A stretch of DNA of 64,000 bases from positions 310,001 to 374,000 of the forward strand of contig JALQBC010000008.1 in NCBI GenBank assembly GCA_023375675.1. Direction: 5' to 3'. The stretch is from Cytospora piceicola. Taxonomy: Eukaryota; Ascomycota; Sordariomycetes; Diaporthales; Cytosporaceae. The notes below the pieces were generated by a model that worked only from the letters and a program-made list of their open reading frames with translations, was not told where the DNA came from and did no database searches. The translations under genes and the position numbers were made by a program. Below, piece after piece: positions 21,701-35,600 of the stretch; the stretch's first letter is position 1, and every line of letters starts with the position of its first letter.

Positions 21701-24700
21701 TTATCGAAAAATAAACAGATAATAACTAAAAATAAAGTAACGTTTGTATAAAAAACGAACGTACTTACCGATATAAGGCTAGAACTTCTTTAAAGCGTTA
21801 ATATTAATTTAGTCGATTTTAAAAACCGTATTAATTATATAAATAATATAGTTAACAGCTTTATCGATAAAAATATAAGTATCTTATAATATTACCTGTT
21901 AAGTAGTAAAAAGGATTTAAAAGTCGAGAATATTATCGTTGGCCGAAAAGTGTTATAAAATAGCTTATTTAAAGGCTTTAGCTTTATCGTATTATATAGT
22001 ATATACTTAGTTACCGACCGCGAAAAGGGAAAAGGTAATAGCTAACTTTTTACAGAACTAGTTAATAACCCGGTAAATATCTTTATAGGTTTTATAGTCT
22101 TTAATAATATAATATATATAATCGCGTTTAACGTAATAGATAGCCGTATAGAAAAGTTAACGAGTATAATAGCACTCCGGATATAGCTAATTTAAAAACT
22201 TCCGGTATATAGCGAAAACATCGTATTATCGGTCTTTATACTTATCTGTCTACTAAAAAGCACTAAAAGTAAAAGGTCTGCTAATACGCCTTATAAAGCG
22301 TAAAGACCTTTATAAAAGGTCTATTAATACCTTTATAGCTATATTTAGCCCGGAAACAGTTAACCCGACTTCCGGAAGGCTTATAAGTCTTTACTCGACT
22401 AATATAGCTATTTATACTAGTTCTTCCGACGTATAGAAGAGCTTATACGTCGGAAAGTTAAAAGTGTTTAATATAAAAAGAAACGTTAAAAAAGTAAAAT
22501 AGTTAAAGCCTACGTCGAAATATTCCTTTACGTTATACTACGTAAAAGGGATATTAGTAAAGGCTAAGTCTAAGGTATTACCGTACTTATTAATAAGCTC
22601 GCTATATTTATTAAGCAGCTAAAAGTTATAGTTATTAATCTAGTCGGTAAAAAAGCCGCCGATATTAGTAATACCTTTATCGCTTTACTAAAGCAGGTAT
22701 ATAAAGTTAAAGTCGCCTTCGACGAAGTAACGTTAAAGCAGGTATTAAACGATAAAAACACGTTTAACCTTAAAAATAGTAGCCGAAAAGTAAGATTAGT
22801 TATATATATTAATAAAAAGTTATTTATTTACCGAAACCTAATAAATATCGCAGGTAGTAATAAAAATAATCTAGTTTATAAAAAACTTACGTTTATAGCG
22901 GACGTAAATCGTAGTATATAAGCGAATAAAGTAATCGGTTTAATAGCAGACCGGTAAAAAAAGGTCGAATTTAAAGTAGGTTTTAGTTTAATAACGACCG
23001 TTTAAGAAAACGTTTATTTAAAGTTTTTAAAGAAAAACGATATCTGCTTTACTAGCTTAAGTAAAAGCTAGTATAACGTTATAAATAATACTATATTTTA
23101 TATTCCGATTAGTATTAAGCTAAAAGATAGTAATATTACGTTATAGTTAATAGCTTTATAGTTATAAATATATTATAAGCCGATTTACTATAAAGAAAAG
23201 ACTAGATTAATAAAGCCGGTATCGCTTAATAAAAAGGCGATAGTAGTAGTAGTAAAGTTAATTTCTATAGCTATATTAGCTTAAAGGTTACTATTAGCCG
23301 ACTATTTAGCTTATTAAGATAGTAGTTAATAAAAGTTATAAAAGGCGGAGCTATTAATAGTAATAGTAATAATAAAGATCGTAGCTAAGTAAGTAGTAGC
23401 CGTAGTAGGCGTTATAAAGGAAATAGTCGAAGGCCGTTTTTAAGTCGTAGTTAAAGTAAAAAGAGCAGCCGGTTTAAAAGAAGTTAGGGTAGAGGTAGTA
23501 TATAAGGTATAAAAAGCTTTATCGCTAGCGTTTTATAGTTTTTTATAGTCGACTTTAAAAAGACGTACGAATTAGCTACTTTTTTTCCGAGGTTATATAG
23601 CGTACGAAAAGTCGTTTATAACGTAAGGAAATCGGTAATTAATATACCTAAAAGCTTTATTATAGCCGTTTTAATAGCCTTTTCTATTATATTATCGATA
23701 GTACGCTTTATATAAGTACCGATAGGTTTTATAGAACTTTTAATAGTTAATATACTAAAAGAGATAAGCTTTTTTCTTTAAAAAGTAGTTAAACTAGCTT
23801 CGGCCGAAAAAAGTAAAATATATTTTTATCGAAGTAATAAAAAATATAACTTAAGTATAAGTGTTTATTTAGTTATTAATAAAGCGGCTAAGTCGATAGA
23901 AAACTAAAGATTACTTAGTTTAAATAAAGACTTTTTCCGAAACCGCTATAATTATATCGATCGAATAACTTTATTAATCGCGAAGCTATATAAAGATATC
24001 CGTTATATAGTAAATATATTAAACTACGTTAAGCTTTATCGAGTTATAGCTAAATAAAAACTAAAGCTCGGCTTTTTTAATAAAAAACATAGCTTTAGTA
24101 ATTTCGTTATATAGCCGGATAAACTATTTTATATAAATAACAGTCGTATTAAAAAAATCTATAAATAAGATCTTTATTATATTATAAATAAGGCGGCGAA
24201 ATATAAACGTTTTATATTTTTAAGTAAGGTTTATTTCGTTATTTAAATAAAGGAATAAATAAAAGTTGTTTTTTACTTTAGCTTTAACGTAAAACTTAAA
24301 TACTATAGGTTTTATAGATTTTTCCGTTTATCCTTTATCGCTATAAGCTACCGTCGGTAAAAAAAAGATATTAAAAGCTACTACTACTATAGTCGTATAA
24401 GAAAACGCAGCTAAAGTAAAAAGGGTAGGCTTAGTAAAGGAAGTATAAGTAGTTAACGTATTAGTCGGAATTAAAGGTTTCGAAAGATTTTTAAAAATAG
24501 TCGAAGTAAGAAAAGTACTAAATCTTATATAAAAGTTATAAGCCGTTTAAAGCTAAACTCCGATAATAAAGGTTTTAAATATATTATTTAAAGCTTACGA
24601 AAAAGTAAGGAAAACCTTATTTTACGCTTATAAGTTAGCTACGTTAATTATAAGTAGCTTAGTTAGCTTAGGTATACTTTTAATAATAAAAGTAAAAGGG

Positions 24701-25020
24701 TTCTTAATAGGATTATAAGCTTTCCTGGATAATAGTAATAAGCTCGGGACCTTTTAAATCTTAACGCGCCGTTATCGTTTCTCGGTTTTAATAATAACCG
24801 TATAGTCGTTAGTATCGTAAAAGAAAGCCGCGTAGGTATTTATAGATATATAAGGGGTACGAAGCCCCGGGGGTAACGACGATAATAGCGGTTAAAACGC
24901 TATCGCTATTACGATATCCTTAAGGGACGATTTAGTATTAAAGGTATATGTTAAATAAATGTATATAGTAAAAGGTAAAAGCCTTAATAACGGCTGCTAA
25001 GACTTTAATAATTAAGGGGA
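18757..25020. repeat. RIP-mutated AT-rich block 1
   Basis: Base composition is extremely AT-rich, with TpA dominating while CpA and TpG are almost absent; CpG, CpC and CpT persist. That is the signature of RIP (C to T at CpA on both strands), which acts on duplicated DNA, so this was repetitive when mutated. Loss of TpG also removes ATG codons. A hairpin-forming sequence (AACCGCC ... GGCGGTT) lies near the left edge at about 18764-18796. Several reading frames on the plus strand, notably about 22.5-23.5 kb, have few stops, but I could not match them to a transposon family. A short A-rich microsatellite is at about 19300-19345. Confidence 0.85.
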
Positions 25021-25550
25021 AGGTGTGAGTTGCTTATGTGGGAATCACTTATCGTTTCGCCAGACTATGCGGTAGGCTCTGTGGGGTGGTTATTATACGG
25101 ATTACGGACAGTGGGGAATGATACAGTCGTGCTTTCGGACAAGTTGATGCTGGCGCCGATCAATGGATTTTCGGGAGGTATTGTGTCTCCCGTATTTCTT
25201 GAGCTAAAAGATGTCTGTTATGAGTGTCAGACTCTGGACCTGGTTATGCTTTTTCGACTTGGTTGCTATTGGGATTGATATAAATTTAAGTCAACCTATG
25301 TACCCTAGGGGCCCGCAGGTATCGTACATAGTGAACACTTGAAGCAAAGCAATTCAGCATGGGACCCAATTTGGTAACTCTCCTAAAGACAGGGTAAACA
25401 AACAGCAGCTTGAAAACTTGCCTTAGCAATACCAGTTTATAGCACTGGCGGTAAGCTTAATTTCACAATACATCGATATTCAGGTCTAACTAGGTTTTGC
25501 CACCCCGCTACACGCGAGGTCTGACTTTCTTCCTTCTACTACTAACTTAA
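25021..25550. other. Unmutated unique-sequence island inside the RIP region
   Basis: About 530 bp with ordinary base composition and normal CpA/TpG use, flanked by sharply mutated DNA on both sides. An 80-codon frame starts at the ATG at 25036, but it has no recognisable features and I do not call it a gene. The island is best read as the original single-copy DNA between two independently inserted repeats. Confidence 0.75.
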
Positions 25551-26852
25551 CCTTTTAACTAACTATATAAACAGGCTGTATTCTTATTATTTACGGCCTG
25601 TCTTTACCTAATTAGACCGCAGATTTAATTAAACTAATATTAAAAAGTCTGTTTTTATTATTTCCGTATATAAAAATAACCGACGTAGCCTCTTAAAGCC
25701 TTTTAACAGGTAACGTTATTAAACCTATAGCTAACACGCCTTCCTTAAACGTACTTACCGCTTTTACTATAACTTTTATACCTTTTATAAAGCTTATAGC
25801 GCTTTTTTAGCCTACGTAAGCTATTTATATACTTAAAACCGCGCCGACTTTATAGCTTATATAAGCCGTTAATACGTTCGAAACCGCGCCGATTTTATAG
25901 CTTACGTAGGCCGTTAATATACTTAAGACTATAAACCTTTTTAAGCTCTTAACCTTTACTTAGCTTATAACAGTTATATAGCTTCGGTAGCTTACTTAAA
26001 TCTTAAATACTATAGGCTATATTACTATTATAGAGCTTATTATAAAGCCTGTTGTTAAGAACTATAACCTTAATAAGGCTTTAGTTAAGGTTATATCGAA
26101 AGCTATAGATAAGGTTATAGATAACATTATATTTATTAATATAGAGTACGTTATATTATACCTACTAGAAAAGTTTATAAAGGCTATATAGTCGTTAATA
26201 CTAATAAACGTAAGTACTTTTTATAACCGAACTACAGACTGTAAAAATACTTATAGTAATATAGGTAAAGCGTAACTACGTTATACAGAATAATAAAACT
26301 GTTAATTAAAGTCGGTTTACTAACTCGAAGGCTATATTAATTTAAATCGTAAGTATTAAAATCCGCCTATATATTATATATACGAACTATTAAAAGGCTA
26401 TAGGTCTGTTTATAAGCTATTATAAAGTTCCGGATATCGCTTATAAAGCTTATAGTAATTACTATTATAACTTAAAAGGTACTTATTATACGTTTTATAA
26501 AGCTATAAGTTTAAAAAAAAAAGCTAGACTTATAACTTATCCGATAAAAAGAAGGTAAAAGACGTAATAAAGAAAAAAGAGGTAGTAAAGCCTATAGCCG
26601 CTACGCTTATAAGTAAAAAACGTTATAACCGTGTTATAGCTTAAAAGTTTATAGAAAAGCTATAGAAAGGTAAATAAGCTAAGTAGCTTTATACAACGTT
26701 AGATAAAATCGACGATAATAGCTTATAAAGATCGGATAACGCTTTATTCTTTATAAAGACTATTATACTTTAATATATCGGTAAGGCTATTACGGCTATA
26801 GCTATAGCTACGGTTATAGCTATTACTATTATTAGAAACTATATTAGTTTTA
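25551..26852. repeat. RIP-mutated DNA left of the gypsy element
   Basis: It has the same CpA/TpG-depleted composition as the other blocks. It includes the 45-bp tandem repeat listed separately and no recognisable coding relic. It may be part of the repeat into which the LTR element inserted. Confidence 0.7.
25805..25926. repeat. 45-bp tandem repeat in the mutated block
   Basis: Two copies (25837-25881 and 25882-25926) begin AACCGCGCCGA and include TTTATAGCTTA and GCCGTTAATA. They differ mostly by transitions, as expected after RIP. A degenerate partial copy precedes them from about 25805. Confidence 0.7.
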
Positions 26853-27096
26853 TACCTAATGGTAACGGTATAGTATAATAGTGTATAATAAAGATAGATT
26901 CTCTCTTTCTCTCTTTATATAACCGAGTACTCTTATAAACTATATATAGACCTACGAACCTACTGTAAACTTACCTTAAGTTTACTATATAATTACTGTA
27001 TATTTAACCGTCCGAATTACTAGTAAATATACGGTAAGTTCGTAAGTGCGTTTACAGGTAGATTCGCTATAAACCTACCGGTAGGTATATAATAAT
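26853..27096 (-). repeat. Left LTR of the gypsy element (3' LTR on the minus strand)
   Basis: It aligns without gaps to 37216-37456 over nearly its whole length. Landmarks include TATATAACCGAGTACT, AACCGTCCGAATTAC and AACCTACCGGTAGGT. Every difference I can see between the copies (about thirty) is a transition, as RIP predicts. The ends are approximate because TG and CA termini would have become TA. Confidence 0.85.
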
Positions 27097-30000
27097 TACC
27101 TCCGGAAGAAAAAATCCTTGTTTATAGAGATACGGGTATTATAGTCGTAATTAGATTAATAATAAGTCTATAGTATAAAGGTAGTTATATTTATAAGATA
27201 AAGAGAAAAACTGTTACTAATCTACGAAAAAGGTATTATATTTAAATAATAACGGTATTTAAATTATAATACGACGAAAAGACCGGCGGAGGCTTAAGTA
27301 AACTATAGTAGTATATATAATAAAAGAAATAAAAGCTTATAAAAATATAAGGTATAGTTAGGAAAAGAGTACGGTTAACTGTAAAAAAAAGAAGGCGAAA
27401 GTAGTTTTTATCTTTAAACACCTGCCTTATAGTATTAGTAGACCTATACGTACTATTAATACCGCTAAATAAATAGAAAAAGAAAAGTAACGACTATTTT
27501 TATTTTTAAATACCTGCTATACGACGTCGGTTTACTTATACGTATAGTCGATATTACGAAAAAGCCTGTAAACTTATAAACGTAAAACAATAAATATAAA
27601 AATAACTATAAAATAACGATTAAACGATAACTAAATAAAACGTATTTTTAAAGAACTTAACGGAGTTTTAACTCTTCTTTAGCTAAAAAGGATAGCGAAC
27701 CGAATAGCGCCTTTACGTCTTTGTTAAGAACGTTTTTAGTTAGCGTCGTAACCTTATTAAACGTTAAGGCTATAGCCTTAATTATACTATAGGCTTTAAG
27801 GTACGAATTTATACTGTATAAGCGGCGTTTAAACGTCTTAGTAAACGTACGACCGAGGTTACTTATATAAAGACGTTTTTATTCGTAGTAAGTGCCTGTT
27901 TAGTTAATATCGCCGCCTTTTTAGAATTTAGTTTTAACGAAACCGAAGTCTATTCGGTAACGGAGAAAGTACTTAAGTATAAAGGTAACGTTAAAGTATT
28001 ATATATACGACTTTTTATTAAGTCTTTAAATATAACAGATAAAGTTTATTACTTATACGACGGTACCGTATAGTATTATAATACTAGTATTAGTTACGTT
28101 AAATAGCAGAATAACGTAAAGCTTTTAACCGTTTATTTAAATATAAACGTTAGTCTTAGGCTTATAGCCTACTTTAATAACGTATATAATAGACGTAATA
28201 ATATTAAACTAAACAGACGTACTAAGCTTATCGTTCTTATATATATCGTCGATAATAATAACGAAGTATATCGAACGTTTGTATTTTATAAAAGGCGAAT
28301 TTACTTTAAACTTATCCGATTTATAGATCGTAATAAACGAACCGTCGTTAGTAATATAGCGCTTTCTGCCTATAAAAGAGCTTTTAATAAAGTTAAATTA
28401 AGGGCTATATACTAGTTTTTCTTTAATATTGTCTTTTATAGGGATAAAAGCGGTAAATAAGCTTTTTCGGCCTGATAACTATAGGTTTTATAGTAAGCGT
28501 TTGAAAGTTAGCTACGTTTTAAGCTTTTTAAAGGCGTTTATAACGACTTCGGCGTAGATAATAATATCGGATATAAGGCTATAATATTTCTTCTTAATTT
28601 CCTGCTATTCCTTTATAGTAGTATAACCGGTATTTATAAGCTCGGTATTTAAAAACTATAGGCTTATAGTAGTATACTATATTATAACTAAGTCTGTTTT
28701 ATTAATAGTAAGGTTACTTACGCTTTAAGCGAATTAGCTTTTTTTATTATAACGGATATATTTATTACGCTTATAAGATAAGGTAGATAAGAGTACGAAA
28801 AGACTACGAACGAATAAGTTTAAACCTTTTTAAGCTAATATTATAAAAGAATTTAATAAATATATTAAGTTAGTTTCTTTATATTTGTTTATAGGTAGAT
28901 TTATCGTTTAGCTTATATAGCCGTTTTACGTATTAAGATAAAGCTTTTATCCGCGGTATAGTATATTATCGCGGTTAATTTATATAAAGATAAAATATTA
29001 ACTAAGGTATTATTAAGCTTTATAATAAGTAACCTTATAGTTAATCGGGTATATTAAAAGCTTTAAAGACGGTATATATATATTAAACTCTACTTTTCGG
29101 TCGGTAAGGTTAATATATTTTTTATCGATTACTTTTTATCGAAAATATATTCGCTCGGCCGTATAATAATATAAATAGGTATTAAATTAGGTATTAATAA
29201 CAGACGTTTTAACAGATACCGCCGATTCTCTTTTATACAGGTAAAGTCTTTATTTATATCCGTCGAAGTTTAATATATCCCGACGTAAAGCTTTATAAAC
29301 CTTTATTAAGTATTTCTTTATACGGCTCTTTTATAGGTATAGACGACTAAGGTTATAAAAGGTAAGGTATAGTATTAAGTAAAACTTTAGTATTTTAAGG
29401 TATTTATAAAATATTCGGCCGTTAATGTTTTATATAGGTTTTTTAATCTAGTATATATACTTAATAGTAAATATAAGGCGAGTTCGATATAATAGTTTTA
29501 AATTATATAAAATAGTAAGTAAACGGTAACTTTAAGGTAAGTTTTTAAATAAAATACTTTGTATAATAGTTAAGTTAACGATATAATGTTTTAAAAGTAA
29601 GCTTTAACGAAAAGAACGAAATAAAGAAAAGTAGTAAATAATATAAAAAAAGAAGTTTAAGTTAATAGTCGATCGGTAAACAGGTTTTTTTTATTATTAT
29701 TCGTTACTTAGTATTAACGTAGATATATTTAACCCTTATTACTTAATAACCTTTTATAAACGTCGAATATTACTTTTTAGCTTTAGCGTCGGCGTTACTA
29801 GCTGATCTGCCGGTTATTTATTAAATAGTTTTCCTTTTAGCCGAGGCTATAGTACTTAAGTAACTATTTTTTTAGGTTCCGGTTATCTTATAGGCAGTTC
29901 CTTTCTTATTATTAACTAAACGTATAGCTTTTTTATCTTTTCTCGTTTTATTTCGAATTTTTAAATTATTTTATCGGTATTTAAAGTATTTTATAGTATT

Positions 30001-30699
30001 TATATATTAAAATAGCTAAAGTAATCGGTTTATTTTATAAGATATTCGACGTATAGCTACTTATAACTATACTTCCGCTTATATTTAGTTATAATACGTT
30101 ATAACTTATAATATTTAAAAGCCTTATTATACCTTTACGCCTCGTTATTATCTACTTCTATAAGCTTTATAGCTAATAGATTTCGCTTATATAGATTAAA
30201 CTATAACAGCTTACTTAAAGATAGATAAATTATAAATAATACTAAGTAGATGTTTATATATAGAACTATTTTAAGCTTATATATTAGTCTGCTTACTTTA
30301 TATACGACTTAAAACGGTCTTATACGCTACTAAAAATACTTTCGGGCTAAATTCTTAAATAATATATAGCTATAGTAGAGTTCGATAAAAACTTAGTTAT
30401 TTAAAGTAAACTTATACTAACGATACTTCTTATTATACTATAGTTTTATAGCTATTTAAGCCTCGGCGATTATAAGTTACGCTTCTTTTTAAAATATATT
30501 TTAAGCTAACGCCGGAATACCTTCTTTTAACTAGCTTATTCCGATAAAATTAAATCTGTATAAAAGCTAGTTAACAGAGTATTTCGTAGTCTTATTATAA
30601 GCGTTATTTAGGTTAAACTATAATATTAAGATAATATCGGTTTATTCGACTTTAAAATATATTATAATAAATATCCGGACTATTAATTTTACTATTTTA

Positions 30700-30830
30700 T
30701 TTTTACTTTCGGACTAGCCGTCGGTCTATAAGTATTAGGCGGTTAAATAAGCTAGCTTAATATTTAGACTAGACTATAAGCTTTACTAAAAGTCTGAAAA
30801 GAACTTAAAATCTTTATTAAAGATAATACG
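30700..30830 (-). pseudogene. Integrase relic of the gypsy element
   Basis: Read on the minus strand, the frame contains a degraded version of the integrase core: a segment equivalent to the D-x-D-P-K-F motif (here NKDFKF), then LNIKLAYLTA, and a TDG-x-SE block with TAG and TAA in place of glutamine and tryptophan codons. This is the region around the second catalytic aspartate and the TAYHPQTDG block of Ty3/gypsy integrases. Confidence 0.8.
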
Positions 30831-32269
30831 CTATAAAATACCTTAATTATATAGATATAATATACGTAATAGTATATATATTTAATCTATAGCTATATAT
30901 ATAGTATTACTAAGGATAACGATAGTTGTTTTACTATACTTATTTATAACTGAGAGAAAAGTATTAAAAAAAAGTATTTTAAAGATTACTTATAAAGTAT
31001 TAGCAGCTAAAACGTTAAGTAAAGCTGTTATAAAGTCTATAGTAATAGTATAGAATAGGATTAACGGTAAGAGAATAAGCTATATTTCTTTTAATAGCTA
31101 TTAGTTTTTATTACGATTTACCGCGTAGACCGGATAATTCTTAATATATTCGAGGACTTTTTAATAGTAATTCTTAATTATAAACCGGTCGGTAAAGTCG
31201 TATTAAACTCTGTTTTTACCGAAGTAGTACTTAACGTTATAAGCTTTAACGATAAGATCTGTAGCTACTTATACCGGGATATAAAAACGTCGTTTACCTA
31301 ATAACTCTATAAGATATAAAAGTTTATCTGTATTTAACTCGAACGGTATATTTACTTTTATTTAATTACTTTATAGTTACTAAATAATATTAGTTTAACT
31401 AACGTATTTTTAATATTTTACGACGATATAATTTTTAAGCGCTTAGTCGATAAAAATCTCGGATATACTATATAAAGCGGTATTTTCTTATAATTTACCG
31501 AGTATACTATTATCTTTTATAAGCTGTTAACTTATCGGTAGCTTAAAGATAGTATTTACTAATATATTAGTTACCTTCGGAATATAATAAACGTTTAAAC
31601 TATATTAGTTTAAGTACTTTAACGTAAGAATAAGCTTTATATTTATCTTAGTTTTATTTACTATATCGAAGAACGTTTACTTAACGATACCGATAGTAAT
31701 AACGTAGTCTGTAAAGATATATATAAGTTATTTATAGTTTAAACTAATAACTATATAAAGTTTATAAACTAGTTATATTAAATAAGTAACCTTAAGTTCG
31801 GTTAGCTAATATTTATGTTTAGCTGTATTAATAGTCTTATTTAAATACTGTAGTAAACAGATCTAAATACGAAGTATAGGTAACTTCCGGTCTTATTTAA
31901 AATTATCGCTTAACTAAAAAACGATACTTAAAAATCTAACTTTCTTTAAAGTATTTAATTAAATAAATAACAGCTTATCCGGGTTTTAATAAAATAAGGC
32001 GTTTTTACTTATTAAGGCTGACTTAAGATTATTAAAGGAATATACCTTTTTTCGGGTAGGCTTAAAGGAGGTTTGATAAGTATAGTTTTTCCGGGCGTTA
32101 CTCTTCGAAAGTTTTTTATTTTCTTATCCTTTAACGAGTATTTAAGTCTTCCGTCTTTATAACAGATCGATACGTTTAATATATTATAGTATAAGATAGC
32201 GAAGATAACCTATAAGGCTAATAAACTTTTCGAGTTACTATAACGTAGTAAGGAACTATAATTAGGTAA

Positions 32270-32600
32270 TAGTTTTTACCCGGTTTAAGGTATTATATAT
32301 ACTTAGTCTATTAACTTTAAATCCGAGTAATTCTATTAAAAGATATCCGATAAAGGATTTTTTAGCTAATAAAGATATATAACGCTTTATAAATAATATA
32401 AACAGCTGCTTTAAATACTTTATATACTCTTTAGTAGTATTAAAGAAGATAATAATATTATTAATAAACGTAGTAGTAAAATACTTAAACGGCCGGAGTA
32501 TATAGTTTATATACCGTTAAATATACGTTAATAAGTTATAAAATCCTATAGATACGACTTTTAGCTGTTTTTAACCGCGGTAACTAACTAAAGTAAACCG
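32270..32600 (-). pseudogene. Reverse transcriptase relic of the gypsy element
   Basis: On the minus strand the frame reads SYRG, then IGFYNLLTYI and INYILRPFKYF, then the catalytic loop as FINNIIIF (family form F/Y-x-DD with both aspartates changed to asparagine by RIP), and then KKSFIGYLLIELLGFKVN. These are consecutive blocks of fungal Ty3/gypsy reverse transcriptases. Stops interrupt the frame and the catalytic DD pair is lost. Confidence 0.85.
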
Positions 32601-35600
32601 TTTATAATATAACAGGTATACTTAAAACTAATAAAAAAATAAACTTACGTCGATAATAATAAGAAAGGACTTACTACGAATATTTTTAAAGACGTTTAAC
32701 TAAAAAGGTAGCGGATATATATCGGGAATAGTTACCTTATTAAAGGTACAGAGGTTTATAACTATACATCCTTTACGCTTACTTTCTATTATCTTTTATA
32801 TTACGAAGATAAGTAAGCCGAATAAGGTAGACTAAGTAACCTACTCGGTATAACCTTATTCGTAAAGACTGTTTATTATACCGTTAATAATTTTTTAGTC
32901 TTTTTTATTAAAGTAGTACGGTCGTTATAATATCTTCTAATTTTACTAGCCTTTAACTAAAGGAACTCGTATTTACTTACCTTTAAGTACTCGAATATTC
33001 GAAGTATTTTTAAATATATATATAAACTTATATACGAAATAGTTTACCTCCGATATAAACTTAAACGAATACCGGTATACGTATACGTCGTTTAATAGCT
33101 TTATTTCGGGCAGGTCTTTAATATAAATAATACTAAGTTTTCTATTTCGACGAAGATATTTATATATCCTTACGTCCGTCTTATTTAAGGGCGGCTTATT
33201 CGAGATAAATTCCTTAGTACTAACAGGTTATTCGATACTATTTAGAACGTTTAATACGTTAATAAGGTTAAACTTAAAAAATAAGTTAACGATTACGTTT
33301 TATATAAATAGCTCGGAATAATAGAAAGGTAATTAATTATAATCTAATAAAGTTTAAATAATACTTTCCTATCTTATATATTTTATATATTCTTTAAAGA
33401 TAGGTTCGAGTATATTTAAATAAGTGTTTTTACTAATTTTTAAAGGAAAAGACGATTAATTTATAGCTATTACGTTATAAAAGTCTTAGCTAATTAAGGT
33501 ATTTACTTAACCTTCTTACTTTAGTTTAAATAAAAAGGATTTAGTTTTCTTATAGGTAGCTTAATAATAAGTATAATACGGCTTAATTATAGTAGAATTA
33601 CGGTAACGGAAGCGGCTTTTACCTTATAAGTATACGGGGCGGTTTTAGTAAAAACCGATACTTTTACTTACGTACCGTTAAAACAACTAAATAATATACT
33701 AGCTACCGAGTTAAAGATATCTACCTAATATAGTATTATAAATTCTTATTTTACTAATAGTTTTACGTTTAAGCGTTTAAACACTTACGTTCTTATCTTT
33801 ACCGATAAGATAGTAGGTAAACCGTTTAAGCTAGCTTAGTAAAAGATATTAAACTCGGCTTAGCTAAAAGTATTTATTTTACCTATTCTTTAAAGATTAG
33901 CTTAAGCTTTTTAGTTTACTTTAATATTAAGTATTAGGTTTAATATCGCTTAAAAGATCGTATATTTAAAAGCCTCGGTATTATAGCAGGTATTAAAAGT
34001 ATAACCGGTTAAAGAACCGCGTGCCTCGGTATAAGCGTACGTATAGCTATAGCCTTTATATAACGATACTTAAAGCGGTATATTAAGGTTTAGAATAAGA
34101 CCTTTTTATCTTATTATACTATAATACGTTTTAGCGCTACTATAATAACGATAATACTTAAAGAAATACAGTTTAAACGAGAAAACGTAACTATAATCGA
34201 TATAATAAAGATCGTCCGGATAAAACAGATATCTTTCGTAATAAATACCGTCGTTTAATAGTTTCGAAGTAAATAGTTTTATATTAAAGTTATATATATC
34301 GATGTCTTTAACTATTATATATCTGTTATTCGAAAGTTTTTTTTTATCGGCAGGTTAGTTATCTTTTAAGCTTATCTATTTATTAGTATCGTTTAGTAGT
34401 TTATCTATTATAATAGGCGTTATTTCTTCGTTAACCGGATAAAAGCCGTTTTATATTAGCTTTTCTTTATAGACGGTATTATATTAAAGGGTATTATCGT
34501 TTACGTTAAAGAGTTAAACGTCTTTTGCTATTACGTTACTTTTACTATCTTAATAAACGAAACGTCGGAAGATCTTAAGCTAATTATAACGCTTTTATAA
34601 ATAACGTCGTTTAAAAAGACTTTAGTCTATAGTATTAGTTAATAGCTATAACGTTAGCTTAAGTAGTAACGGGTTATAAGTAGCTTACTATTAGTTTTAA
34701 ATAGCTTTTTACGTTTCGATTAACTATCTTTACTACTCGGGTAATAACTTTTAATAATCGCCTAAACTAAACTACGAAAGCTGTTTTAATACTTAAGCTT
34801 AAAGTAAGGCTTATTTAAACCGTTAAAAGTTAAAACAGTTAAATAATAAGACTAGTTATTAAAAACCGGCTTTTTATAGCCGGAAACAGATAAGCTAAGC
34901 TTAGTATTATAGTAGCTTAAGTCGACGTCTGTTTATAATAAGCTATCGTAGCCTTATATAAATAAACGTAGCCTTTTTTTCGAGTATATACTAAGTCTTT
35001 TACTTAGCTTTAAATATACGTTCGAAGTCTTAAGAGTTAGCGTTATACTTAAGGCGATTAAAGTAACGGGCGACTATCTGTTTATCGATTCGGTCTTATA
35101 TATTTTAAGTAACGAAACTATTTAGCTACTCGGCTAAAACGGTAAAACGACGAATACGTTAAATAAAGTCTAAAATATTTTTATTATTTCGGGTATTATA
35201 TCGTATATATCGAAGGCTATTTAGAATTCCGTTAGCTATATTATAAGGTATACTAAAGTCTGTAATAAAGTACTCTTTCTACTTTATCTATATATCGAGG
35301 TAAATAGTTAAGTTAAATCTTTCTTTATTTAATAAAGTGTTTTAAAACTATAAATAAGCAGATCCGGTAAAGTAAGTAAAGAGATTTTAATATAAGGTTT
35401 ATTATTAAGTCTCGATATTAGCGATATATATACGATAACGTTAGATAAACGCTAGCAGGTCTTTTTATACTATTACCTTATTATTTATATAAGATATTTC
35501 TATAAGCTTTTCGGTATTATTTTAGCTAGTATATAGTTTAAATCTTCCGAAAATGTTTTCTTTAAACTCCCGGGTAAATAATAAGTTTATAAATAATTAA

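Noticed and set aside
22570..22761. 63-codon open frame in the RIP block
   Set aside because: It is made of low-complexity AT-rich codons in CpA-depleted DNA. No family is recognised, and the surrounding DNA is mutated repeat.
25036..25278. 80-codon open frame in the unmutated island
   Set aside because: It has no domain, no signal peptide, no splice continuation and no recognisable family. Its length is within chance for unique DNA.
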